A stretch of DNA of 14,474 nucleotides from Mucilaginibacter_A sp964244955 (GTDB taxonomy: Bacteria; Bacteroidota; Bacteroidia; Sphingobacteriales; Sphingobacteriaceae). The notes beneath the pieces are model-generated. The model was not told the DNA's origin. It did not search any database and saw only the letters and a list, made by a program, of their open reading frames with translations. Positions 1 to 6,680 of the stretch are shown piece after piece. Position 1 is the stretch's first letter. Each line of letters opens with the position of its first letter. Position numbers and translations under genes: made by a program. The stretch covers positions 1 to 14,474 of the forward strand of contig CAXTKQ010000103.1 in assembly GCA_964244955.1 (NCBI GenBank), written 5' to 3'.

Positions 1-45
1 ATGTAATCATCCGTTTCATCGCTATACACTTTTTAATACATTTCG

Positions 46-75
46 AAAGCCTGTCTGTAAAACCAGACAGGCTTT
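46..75 (+). terminator. Perfect 12-bp hairpin, probable intrinsic terminator
   Basis: AAAGCCTGTCTG (46-57) pairs without mismatch with CAGACAGGCTTT (64-75) around the loop TAAAAC. The A run before and T run after make it potentially bidirectional. The minus-strand DUF58 gene ends 310 bases away, so the hairpin most likely serves a plus-strand gene ending just left of the window. Confidence 0.75.
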
Positions 76-101
76 CCTATTTACTGCCAAAAATAGTATG
101 G

Positions 102-113
102 TAAAAGAAGTAT
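102..113 (+). repeat. Dispersed core motif, A form (copy 1)
   Basis: Exact TAAAAGAAGTAT, preceded by GG and followed by C; intergenic. A looser relative, CAAAAATAGTAT, lies directly upstream at 88-99. Confidence 0.85.
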
Positions 114-144
114 CGGCATTATTAAATTGTTAAGGAATTTATTT

Positions 145-176
145 TTTAAACTTAATCAACCGATTAAATGTTTAAA
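145..176. promoter_or_regulatory. AT-rich dyad, possible operator
   Basis: TTTAAACTTAATC (145-157) is the reverse complement of GATTAA plus GTTTAAA (162-176, with two extra bases, AT, bulged out), separated by AACC. This gives 13 paired bases per arm. It also contains the direct repeat TTTAAACTTA (145-154 and 171-180). It could be a regulator binding site, but nothing shows which gene it would control. Confidence 0.35.
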
Positions 177-234
177 CTTATAAAAATATGACACTTTGTA
201 AAATTGTGGGCATCAAGTTTGTATAGAAATAGAC

Positions 235-330
235 ATGAAAGCACTTTGCACAAGAAAGAAAAACTTCAGAACAATTATCATTGATTGGGTTGCATCCGAA
301 GTTCCGACTATATTATTTTCGTTATTGTAA
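235..330 (+). CDS. Possible 31-aa small protein or gene remnant
   Basis: ATG at 235 opens 31 codons ending at TAA 328-330. The N-terminal third is basic (KALCTRKKNFR), followed by a hydrophobic tail with an IIIDW stretch and a PTILFSLL end. It might be a tiny membrane-associated peptide or the start of a decayed membrane-protein gene. There is no clear ribosome binding site and no family I recognise. A chance ORF of this size is quite possible. Confidence 0.2.
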   Translation: MKALCTRKKNFRTIIIDWVASEVPTILFSLL

Positions 331-386
331 GTTTCGATTGCTGGTTAAGCTTTATAAATAATTTTTAATTGCCTTTTTAAAAATCT

Positions 387-1707
387 TTATAACTGCTGTT
401 TGGCCTTGATCTCTAAATATTTGTTAACGGTGCTTGGCGTTAAATCTTTAGGATCGCACAAAATAGAATGAATACCGTACCGGTTTAATTCTTTTACAAT
501 TAATTTCTTCTCGTACAAAAACTGTCCTGCAATCGTTTTGATGTAAATTTTTTCCACATCTCCGGCCGGTTGTTCGGTTATTTTTTCCAGTTCTGTATTT
601 TTAAAAAACACCACCAAAAGCAAATGTAAACGGGCAATCTTTCGCAGAAATGGCAACTGCCGCTCCATAGCAGAAAGGCTTTCGAAATTGGTAAAGAAAA
701 CCACCAAACTACGTTGTTTGATTACGGTGCGGATAGTACTGTACAACGCTTCCATGTTGGTTTCTAAGTAGTGCGTTTTTTCCTTATGCAACAACTGCAA
801 AATTTTATTAAGATGTCCGGGGCGGCGGTCGGCAGGAAGCACACTGCCAACTCTTTCGGAAACCGTAATCAAACCTGCACGGTCTTCTTTCAGCATGGCA
901 ACATTTAACAAGGCCAATGTCGCATTGATGGCATAATCCAGCAAACTCAAACCTTCAAACAATGATGCAAAATACTTGCTGCGATTTTTCATCCGTAAAA
1001 GCATTCACCATCGTATCGCCTTTACGGGCAGTTGCTTTCCAGTTGATCGTACGGTAATCATCGCCGGGAACATAGTTTTTGATCTGCTCAAACTCCATGC
1101 TGTGCCCAATCCGCCTGATCTTTTTAACACCAATTTTGGTTAAACGGTTAGAAACAGCCAACAGTTCGTATTGCTGCATTTGCAAAAAAGAAGGATAAAC
1201 GGGCAACACTTCTGCCTGTTTAAAAGTGTAACGGCGGTTAATTAATTTGACCGGCGACTGAACATAAGCATGAATATCACCAAATTCATATTCGCCGCGT
1301 TTGGTTGGACGAAGCTGGTAATTGATCATTTTATGCTCGCGCGATTTCAAACCGGTTTTAAACCACAAATCACGTTTTTGAAACTGGAACGGGATTTCGT
1401 CAATCAAACCCAAACTGATGGAAAACGGATAAAAGTTTTCTACATAAATGCTCAAATCATTTTCATCGCCGTTGCTTAAACGTTCGGGTGCATTCCTTCT
1501 TGCAAAAACACCGTTTTTTGTACGGTAAAGCAGCAGCAGATCAATCAGCAGCAGCAACATCAAAGCCCAGAAAAAGAACAGCGGAATGTCGCCCATCCAA
1601 CCGAAAAAAAAGGACAGTAAAAACAGTATCACCGAAACTGCTAATCCGAAGAACAGCCGGCTGCCGAGGAAAAGGTTTTGGTAGAAACTGGTGAAGATGT
1701 TTTTCAA
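387..1707 (-). pseudogene. DUF58 protein, frameshifted (partner of MoxR)
   Basis: Two overlapping frames together make one DUF58 protein. The 5' part (1707 to 955, TTG start, 250 codons) has two membrane segments near residues 18-36 and 42-60 and the family signature from about 205 to 228 (EFEQIKNYVPGDDYRTINWKATAR). The 3' part joins at the FEGLSLLDYA segment and runs to KAKQQL at 387. At about 970 the first frame reads CIIV-stop where relatives read roughly CIID-x-S-R-x-M-K-M-P before FEGLSLLDYA. The loss of about 26 bases is inferred from memory of the family; it shifts the frame and removes the Asp-x-Ser that resembles a von Willebrand A metal site. It follows moxR directly: the stop at 1718-1720 is 10 bases before the TTG. 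It could be real decay or an assembly error. DUF58 proteins usually act with a MoxR ATPase. Confidence 0.85.
1618..1629 (+). repeat. Dispersed core motif, B form (copy 2)
   Basis: Exact TAAAAACAGTAT, followed by C. It lies antisense inside the DUF58 N-terminal membrane segment, where the gene reads ILFL. Confidence 0.8.
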
Positions 1708-1708
1708 G

Positions 1709-1720
1709 ATACTTCTTTTA
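1709..1720 (-). repeat. Dispersed core motif, A form, at moxR stop and DUF58 start (copy 3)
   Basis: Exact TAAAAGAAGTAT on the minus strand, preceded by GG and followed by C. Its first three bases are the TAA stop of the MoxR gene, and its AAGAAG lies where a ribosome binding site for the DUF58 TTG start (1707) would be. Confidence 0.85.
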
Positions 1721-2695
1721 CCGGGGTATTTCTAACTTTTGGATAATTTGCTGCACCACTTCATCCGGCGTTACACCTTCCATTTCTTTGTCCGGTGAAA
1801 GCATGATCCGGTGCCGCAAAATGGCAGGCGTAACGTAAATGATGTCTTCCGGCGTAACAAAATCCCGTCCGCTAATGGCGGCAATCGCTTTGGCGGCGTT
1901 AACAATGGCCAGCGAAGCACGTGGCGAACCACCTAAATAAAGCGATTTGCTGTTGCGCGTTTCGTGGATAATCTTCGCCACAAACTCCAGCAGTTTGGGT
2001 TCCACATGCAAATTGCGCACTTGATTGCGGTAGGTTTCTATTTGTGCAGCCGTTAAAATCGGTTCAATTTCATCCAACTGTTCGGCTGTTTTTTGCTGAT
2101 GGTGTTGCTGTAAAATAGCTGTTTCTTCTTGTAATGAAGGATATTTCACTTCAATTTTAAACAAAAAACGGTCGAGCTGCGCTTCCGGCAAACGGTACGT
2201 ACCTTCCTGGTCAATCGGGTTTTGCGTAGCCAGGATCACAAAAGGTTCCTGCATCGGATACGTTTGGCCATCAATGGTGATTTGCCGCTCTTCCATCACT
2301 TCAAACAAAGCCGATTGCGTTTTGGCGGGCGCGCGGTTAATCTCGTCCACCAAAATCACATTTCCGAAAACCGGCCCGGCTTTAAATTCAAACCGGCTTT
2401 CTTTTGGGTTAAAAACCGAAGTGCCCAATACATCCGAAGGCATCAGATCGGGCGTAAACTGGATGCGCGAAAAACCGGCATCAATACATTTGGCAATCAG
2501 TTTTGCCGTTAACGTTTTGGCCACTCCGGGCACGCCTTCAATCAAAACGTGTCCGTTGGCCAAAATTCCGGCAATCAAAAGTGTAATCATTTCCTGCTGG
2601 CCAACCACTACTTTTGCCAGTGCATTTTTTATTTTAGTTACCGATTGGTTTAATTGTGTGAGATCGGTCCTCGCGCTAAAAATTTCTTCTTCCAT
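1718..2695 (-). CDS. MoxR-family AAA+ ATPase
   Basis: A 325-aa cytoplasmic ATPase of normal MoxR length. Seen motifs: Walker A GVPGVAKT (54-61), Walker B VILVDE (113-118) followed by INRAPAKTQSALFEVMEE, sensor 1 ATQNPIDQEGTY (Asn159), a likely arginine finger in LDRF (Arg176) and sensor 2 GGSPRA (255-260). MoxR proteins use ATP hydrolysis to remodel or mature partner proteins, often through a DUF58 or VWA protein encoded next to them, as here. The ATG at 2695 overlaps the DUF4350 stop by one base (TAATG), which suggests translational coupling. The gene looks intact, although its DUF58 partner is broken. Confidence 0.96.
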   Translation of the reverse strand: MEEEIFSARTDLTQLNQSVTKIKNALAKVVVGQQEMITLLIAGILANGHVLIEGVPGVAKTLTAKLIAKCIDAGFSRIQFTPDLMPSDVLGTSVFNPKESRFEFKAGPVFGNVILVDEINRAPAKTQSALFEVMEERQITIDGQTYPMQEPFVILATQNPIDQEGTYRLPEAQLDRFLFKIEVKYPSLQEETAILQQHHQQKTAEQLDEIEPILTAAQIETYRNQVRNLHVEPKLLEFVAKIIHETRNSKSLYLGGSPRASLAIVNAAKAIAAISGRDFVTPEDIIYVTPAILRHRIMLSPDKEMEGVTPDEVVQQIIQKLEIPR

Positions 2696-3894
2696 TATAA
2701 GCCTGTTTGCTTGTAAAATTGTTCTGTTAACTGATTGAGTTGGATCAGTTCTTTGTCCGTAATCTGTTTTCCGGTTTGCACATAATCAATGTGTTTAAAA
2801 ATATCCACAACCAAATCGGCATTTGCACCGCTTTTGCGGATTAAAGTTTGTATCAGTTCCGGGTCAATCACGTTGGTTTTTAACTGATAACGGCTGCGGA
2901 TTTGTTCTAAAAAGAAAGTAACTTTTTTGGCAGCGATGTTTAAATTGTTGCGCTGCTGGTAATAAACCTGCCCAACCACCTGCACAAATTCGACGGTTGT
3001 ATTTTGAAGTGGATCGGCTATTGGGATGATGCGCTGCCGGCGTTTCACCTCGTACAACACAAAAAAAAGCAGGCTAAACAAAGCAATAAAATAAGCCCAG
3101 CGCAGCTCATGATGGCTTAAAAAAACGCGCATTGGCGAACCGCCCTCGTCTTCCGGCCCGGCCGTGGCATATTCATCCCAAATAATTTCTCCTTTTGTGG
3201 GAAGGTACGAAAGCGCTTTGGCGGCATAATCGCTGCCTTCGGTTTTGAGCAAATTGTAGTTGATAAAATAATCGGGGCTGGGCATCAAATACAAAAAGCC
3301 TTTGCCAAAAGCGTAGCGGATAAAATTGACGTGCTTGTATTGATTTTTGCCCAAAACAACCGCTTTTGCCGTATCAAATTTGCTGAAATACTGGTTGCCG
3401 ATTTGCCGTTCGAAACTGTAAGTATGCGAAGAGTTTAAAGCCGGATTGGTAAAACTGAGCTTAGTTTTTTTAGCAGAAGAAAACGATGGCTCACTGTTAA
3501 TTTTCAATTTCAACGTATCGCTTAAAAACTTGCTTACATAAAAAGAGGCGATAAAAACAGCATTCCCTTTTTTGATGTAATCCAGCATTTGCCCAAAATC
3601 AGCGGCATCAATATCTGCTTTTTGGGCGATAATTAAGTAACTACCGGGCTGATAACGGCGTTCTTTTACGGCATTGAACAAGGTATTGTAAACCGGCATC
3701 CGGGTGGTTTGGATGGTGGCGCCGGGAAAAATATCGTTTAACTGATGATTTAAAATATAAGTGCCGTACGGAATTTTATCCGTGTCGAGATAAGTCGGGT
3801 TCCAATCCACTGGTTTTGGGCGGTTGTATTCTACCACACAATAAAAAACCAGCAGCGAAAAAGCGATAATCAGATAAAATTTTAGGTCTTTCAT
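2695..3894 (-). CDS. DUF4350 domain-containing membrane protein
   Basis: A 399-aa protein with an N-terminal membrane anchor (about 6-22), a long extracytoplasmic part (about 30-260) and a second membrane segment (about 266-282) followed by the basic KRRQR and a cytoplasmic tail of about 110 residues. The middle part carries the DUF4350 pattern seen in MoxR-DUF58 clusters (hydrophobic YLIIAQKADID, then a GNAVFIASFY strand and a GKGFLYLMPSPDYFIN segment), which resembles a glutamine-amidotransferase-like fold. No enzymatic residues are evident. Its ATG overlaps the upstream DUF4129 stop as ATGA. It probably forms part of an envelope complex with the neighbouring membrane proteins, but its function is unknown. 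Confidence 0.85.
   Translation of the reverse strand: MKDLKFYLIIAFSLLVFYCVVEYNRPKPVDWNPTYLDTDKIPYGTYILNHQLNDIFPGATIQTTRMPVYNTLFNAVKERRYQPGSYLIIAQKADIDAADFGQMLDYIKKGNAVFIASFYVSKFLSDTLKLKINSEPSFSSAKKTKLSFTNPALNSSHTYSFERQIGNQYFSKFDTAKAVVLGKNQYKHVNFIRYAFGKGFLYLMPSPDYFINYNLLKTEGSDYAAKALSYLPTKGEIIWDEYATAGPEDEGGSPMRVFLSHHELRWAYFIALFSLLFFVLYEVKRRQRIIPIADPLQNTTVEFVQVVGQVYYQQRNNLNIAAKKVTFFLEQIRSRYQLKTNVIDPELIQTLIRKSGANADLVVDIFKHIDYVQTGKQITDKELIQLNQLTEQFYKQTGL
3552..3563 (+). repeat. Dispersed core motif, B form (copy 4)
   Basis: Exact TAAAAACAGCAT, preceded by GA and followed by T. It lies antisense in the DUF4350 gene, which reads NAVFI here. Confidence 0.8.
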
Positions 3895-4620
3895 TTCAGC
3901 TTTGGGTTAAATTGCTGAAATGAATTTTTGATCTGCTGAAAGTTTTCCTGATCAACCTTAAAATCGCCGTACCAAACGTACTCAAACTGCCGCGTTAACA
4001 ACCCGAATTTTTGCTGCTGCTCCGGGTTTTGTATTTCGTGCAGGTAAGCCTGGTTTGTTTTGTCCGCTTTCCATTGGATGGCGCCGGCATCGCTCAGCTT
4101 CTTTAAACAATTCAGAAAAAGCAAACGCACGGCCAACCGGAAGTTGCGGCTGGCAATGGCTTTTTCCATCTCCTGCTCAAAACTAATTTCGTGGATGTTT
4201 TCGACCGATTCGTTGTAGGGAATTTCGACCGTGCTTGTTTTACCGGTAAAAATTTGCACCACGTCCATCCCCATCATTTTCACAACCAAAAAAACCAAAG
4301 CTGCAGCGCCCAAAATGATAAAAAGCCATTGCAAAATGCTTCCGGTTACGCGGCCGCGCGCCAGGTTATCCACCTGATACCAAAACCATTTCCAAAACTG
4401 GTCCCACAACGACAGGCCTTCTTCCGCATCCGTTGCATATTCAAAATCGCGCTGCTGCCGGTAATCATTCAACATAATCACGTTAAAGTTTCGGATTTGT
4501 ACNNNNNNNNNNGCTGCTGTCTATATGTATAACAGCCGCAGCTTTTTTCGGCACCAATTTTTGTGTGGTAAAAGAAGCATTTAAAAACAGGAAGCAAAAT
4601 AAACCGAAAGCTTTCAACAT
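3891..4620 (-). CDS. DUF4129 domain-containing membrane protein, interrupted by sequence gap
   Basis: The start is best placed at ATG 4620, upstream of the N run: 36 codons from there encode a signal-like N-terminus (LKAFGLFCFLFLNASFT). Coding resumes below the Ns at 4502 with VQIRNFNV and continues for 203 residues. The frames agree only if the true gap is a multiple of three; ten Ns is a placeholder. The second part has a Trp-rich SLWDQFWKWFWYQ, a membrane segment (about SILQWLFIILGAAALVFLVV) and a C-terminal domain with RLLFLNCLKKL and KTNQAYL, which is the DUF4129 pattern. It lies between a membrane protein (4 bases away) and DUF4350 (4-base overlap). The role is unknown; DUF4129 is often found with MoxR and DUF58. 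Confidence 0.85.
4503..4512. other. Run of ten Ns (assembly gap of unknown length)
   Basis: Ten consecutive undetermined bases. They fall inside the DUF4129 gene, between its signal sequence and the VQIRNF segment. Frame continuity requires a true length that is a multiple of three, so ten cannot be the real size. Confidence 0.95.
4569..4580 (+). repeat. Dispersed core motif, A form (copy 5)
   Basis: Exact TAAAAGAAGCAT, preceded by GG, with a T5 run six bases further upstream. It lies antisense in the DUF4129 signal sequence, which reads NASFT. Confidence 0.85.
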
Positions 4621-4624
4621 CAAA

Positions 4625-5512
4625 TCAATATTCTTCTTTTGGTAAACCTGCATCCAAATCATTGTTGCCGAAGTTGTTGATCCTGTTCATCAAACCAGTT
4701 CCTTCTTTCTGTTCATTCAAATTAAAATAGCACAAAGCGGCGGTGATAGACGGCAGCATATAAAACACGTAGCAAAGCGCAGAAACAATTGTGGTAAGCA
4801 TAAATGCAGATGAACTTGGCTTTGATTTAGATATAAACATGGTGCTGACAGAAAAAAGCGTTGCCGGAATTACAAAAACCATCATGGCTGCATAAGTGAT
4901 GATAACGATCACGGCCAATGCGCCAAAAGTTTGCCACCAGTTTTCTTTAATCAACTGAGAGGCTTTTGACCAGGAATAGCCAAGTCCAGCATTTTCAAAA
5001 ACAATGGTTGGCAGTATCAACGATAAAATTGGAAACAGATAAACGCCCGGAATTAAACACAGGGCAAAGGCAATTATAAAAACTACACCAATAACGATAT
5101 TAGTGCCCAAAACACGGAAAAAGTAGTGCTTAAAATAGCCCCAAACTTCTTCAGTTTCTGGCGCTACATTTCCTTTTTCTTTGTACAAGGCCATGAAGGA
5201 AAGCGGCAATAAACTAAGGGAAGAATACGATAACAAACCAAAAAACATACTTAGGAAATAAGTGAAGCCGAACAATGCCGAAAATCTTCTTGTAAAGTAT
5301 CCATGTGTCGTGGTAGGAGTTTGAAATTCCATTGCCCCAATCAGTTTTTGCTGCTGCAATAACGCAACTATTAAACTGGCAACAATAAAAAACCCACAAA
5401 TAATGACATACGATTTTAACAAAGGCTTCCAGTTTTGGCCGATAAAAGTAAACGTGTCGTTGATGATCTCGCCAAAATCACGTGTTTTGGCTAATTCAAT
5501 TTTTGGTTGCAT
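4625..5512 (-). CDS. Multi-pass membrane protein, glycerophosphodiesterase-membrane-domain-like
   Basis: A 295-aa protein with about six membrane segments (roughly 35-52, 77-93, 95-110, 133-172 as a long or double segment, 196-222 and 238-258). The stretch LIPGVYLFPILSLILPTIVFENAGLGYSWSKASQL, cited by its key residues, resembles the membrane domain found in some glycerophosphodiester phosphodiesterases and in YciC-like proteins: a proline-rich turn, then an EN-x-G-x-x-x-S-x-x-x-S amphipathic helix. There is no catalytic domain. Its ATG at 5512 lies 17 bases inside the upstream SpoIIM-family gene, so the two are probably co-translated. It likely acts as a structural or transport-related part of the MoxR cluster; the assignment is by pattern only. 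Confidence 0.7.
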   Translation of the reverse strand: MQPKIELAKTRDFGEIINDTFTFIGQNWKPLLKSYVIICGFFIVASLIVALLQQQKLIGAMEFQTPTTTHGYFTRRFSALFGFTYFLSMFFGLLSYSSLSLLPLSFMALYKEKGNVAPETEEVWGYFKHYFFRVLGTNIVIGVVFIIAFALCLIPGVYLFPILSLILPTIVFENAGLGYSWSKASQLIKENWWQTFGALAVIVIITYAAMMVFVIPATLFSVSTMFISKSKPSSSAFMLTTIVSALCYVFYMLPSITAALCYFNLNEQKEGTGLMNRINNFGNNDLDAGLPKEEY

Positions 5513-6281
5513 GTTGGTTTAGGTTGAGTTTTTTATGGAGATAATTTGGGTAGATAACCACGTAAGTAACGATAAAAACCAGTGATAAAAACAGTATCAA
5601 TACGCTTAACCAAATCGGCATTTCGGTGTGGCGGGTTACAAAACTTTCTAAAAAAGCGGCGGTAATAAAAATCGGGACGAGGCCGATCACCATTTTTGTC
5701 CCGTCTTTGGCGCCGCGTTTAAAAGATTCGATCCGTGTGTAAGTTTTAGGGAAAAGGATGCTTTTGCCTAAAACCAAACCTGCCGCGCCGGCAATAATAA
5801 TAGAAGAAATTTCTAACGTTCCATGGATCCAAATCACCAAAACTGATTTCAACCCAAAACCTTTGCTAAAGAAAAAATACTCGAACGAGCCGAGCATAAT
5901 CCCGTTTCGGACCAAAGCATAAATGCTGCCAAGCGAGAAAAAAACGCCTCCGACAAAACAGTAAAACGCCACAAAAATATTGTTAAAGGCAATCCCAAAA
6001 AACATGGTGTAGGGGTTTTCGCGCTTGTAAACGCCAAACGGGTCGCCTTTGGCAATGTTGGCTTCCGTCATGTTTACGTAGTGGTCGCCCAAAATCAAAC
6101 GTAAAAAATTGTTGTCGTACTTTGTCGATAACGCGCCCATCAAGGCAAAAACAACCGTAAACAAAAATGCGTACAGCAATTGCCGCTGGTACTTTTTAAA
6201 AAGCAAAGGCAGTTCCTGCTCCCAAAACAAAATAAAACGGTTGGTTTTTTCTTTTTTGTTTTTGTAGATAGATTGATGCAA
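5496..6281 (-). CDS. SpoIIM-family membrane protein, 5' truncated
   Basis: A 261-aa membrane protein of the stage II sporulation protein M (DUF95) family. It shows the conserved WIHGTLEIS (152-159) followed by the hydrophobic IIIAGAAGLVLG, plus RHTEMP near 217-222, and about five membrane segments. Only a TTG at 6281 can start it, but recognisable family sequence (FYPQSKTTAYLNGLTAR) continues upstream in the same frame to 6341, where a TAA stops it. Relatives as I recall them carry some 55-60 more residues at the N-terminus, so the gene appears to have lost its 5' end. It may still be translated from the TTG as a shortened protein. Bacteroidota are not sporulating; in them the family sits in MoxR clusters, often near an RDD membrane protein, with unknown function. 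Confidence 0.8.
   Translation of the reverse strand: MHQSIYKNKKEKTNRFILFWEQELPLLFKKYQRQLLYAFLFTVVFALMGALSTKYDNNFLRLILGDHYVNMTEANIAKGDPFGVYKRENPYTMFFGIAFNNIFVAFYCFVGGVFFSLGSIYALVRNGIMLGSFEYFFFSKGFGLKSVLVIWIHGTLEISSIIIAGAAGLVLGKSILFPKTYTRIESFKRGAKDGTKMVIGLVPIFITAAFLESFVTRHTEMPIWLSVLILFLSLVFIVTYVVIYPNYLHKKLNLNQHATKN
5586..5597 (+). repeat. Dispersed core motif, B form (copy 6)
   Basis: Exact TAAAAACAGTAT, preceded by GA and followed by C. It lies antisense in a membrane segment of the SpoIIM-family gene, which reads ILFLS. Confidence 0.8.
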
Positions 6282-6289
6282 ACGCGCCG

Positions 6290-6619
6290 TTAAGCCGTTG
6301 AGGTAAGCCGTGGTTTTAGATTGCGGATAAAAGCCGAAATTTTAAAAGCATAAAAAACAATCACCGTAACAACAGCAATCGCCCATAAAACTTTCGAAAT
6401 TGTTTCTGCCTGAGGAAACCGTACTTTCATCTTCACCAAAAAAAACAGTGCTAAAAGAAGTATCGGAACCGTTGCCGGATAATAATGCCAGCTTTCCATC
6501 CAGTTTCCCTTCAACATAGCCATCAAAGAGCGCTGAAAACCGCAACCCGGACAATCAATTCCCGTTAAATGTTTAAACGGGCAAGGCAGCAAAAAACGGT
6601 TCGTCCAGCTTTCGGTCAT
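6290..6619 (-). CDS. DUF2752 domain-containing protein
   Basis: A small membrane protein of 109 aa when started at ATG 6619. An open frame continues further upstream, but that part reads as antisense of sdaA, so the shorter start is preferred. The DUF2752 signature is clear: LPCPFKHLTGIDCPGCGFQRS at about 11-31, with Cys residues at 13, 23 and 26, then HYYPAT and two membrane segments (about 52-63 and 78-92). The last 13 or so residues (after FKIS) overlap, in another frame, sequence that encodes the SpoIIM-family N-terminal region, so the natural C-terminus was probably replaced. The function of the family is unknown; the paired cysteines suggest metal binding or a disulfide. It is divergent from sdaA with about 60 bases between starts. 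Confidence 0.8.
   Translation of the reverse strand: MTESWTNRFLLPCPFKHLTGIDCPGCGFQRSLMAMLKGNWMESWHYYPATVPILLLALFFLVKMKVRFPQAETISKVLWAIAVVTVIVFYAFKISAFIRNLKPRLTSTA
6452..6463 (+). repeat. Dispersed core motif, A form (copy 7)
   Basis: Exact TAAAAGAAGTAT, preceded by GC and followed by C. It lies antisense in the DUF2752 gene, which reads ILLL. Confidence 0.8.
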
Positions 6620-6680
6620 GGTTATTTCAACAGCAGCAATGCCCTGCTTTACATCGCTTTTAAAAATAGTAATTTTGATG

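Larger units (their letters stand above)
1..386. other. Intergenic region at the left edge
   Basis: No convincing gene is seen in this stretch. It holds a perfect hairpin terminator (46-75), one copy of the dispersed 12-bp core (102-113), an AT-rich dyad (145-176) and a possible 31-codon ORF (235-330), each listed separately. It is the downstream flank of the minus-strand DUF58 gene, for which I see no strong terminator: the bases just below 387 are A/T runs without a GC stem. Confidence 0.6.

Noticed and set aside
2274..2738. A 154-codon plus-strand ORF across the moxR gene
   Set aside because: It is the antisense shadow of a clearly conserved MoxR ATPase, and its translation has no recognisable domain.
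4191..4532. A plus-strand ORF running into the N gap
   Set aside because: Antisense of the DUF4129 gene and includes undetermined bases.
6670..6677. TAATTTTG, an exact match to the Bacteroidota -7 promoter element, just before sdaA
   Set aside because: It abuts the ATG, so transcription would start inside the coding region, and no TTTG lies at the right distance upstream. Likely chance in AT-rich DNA.
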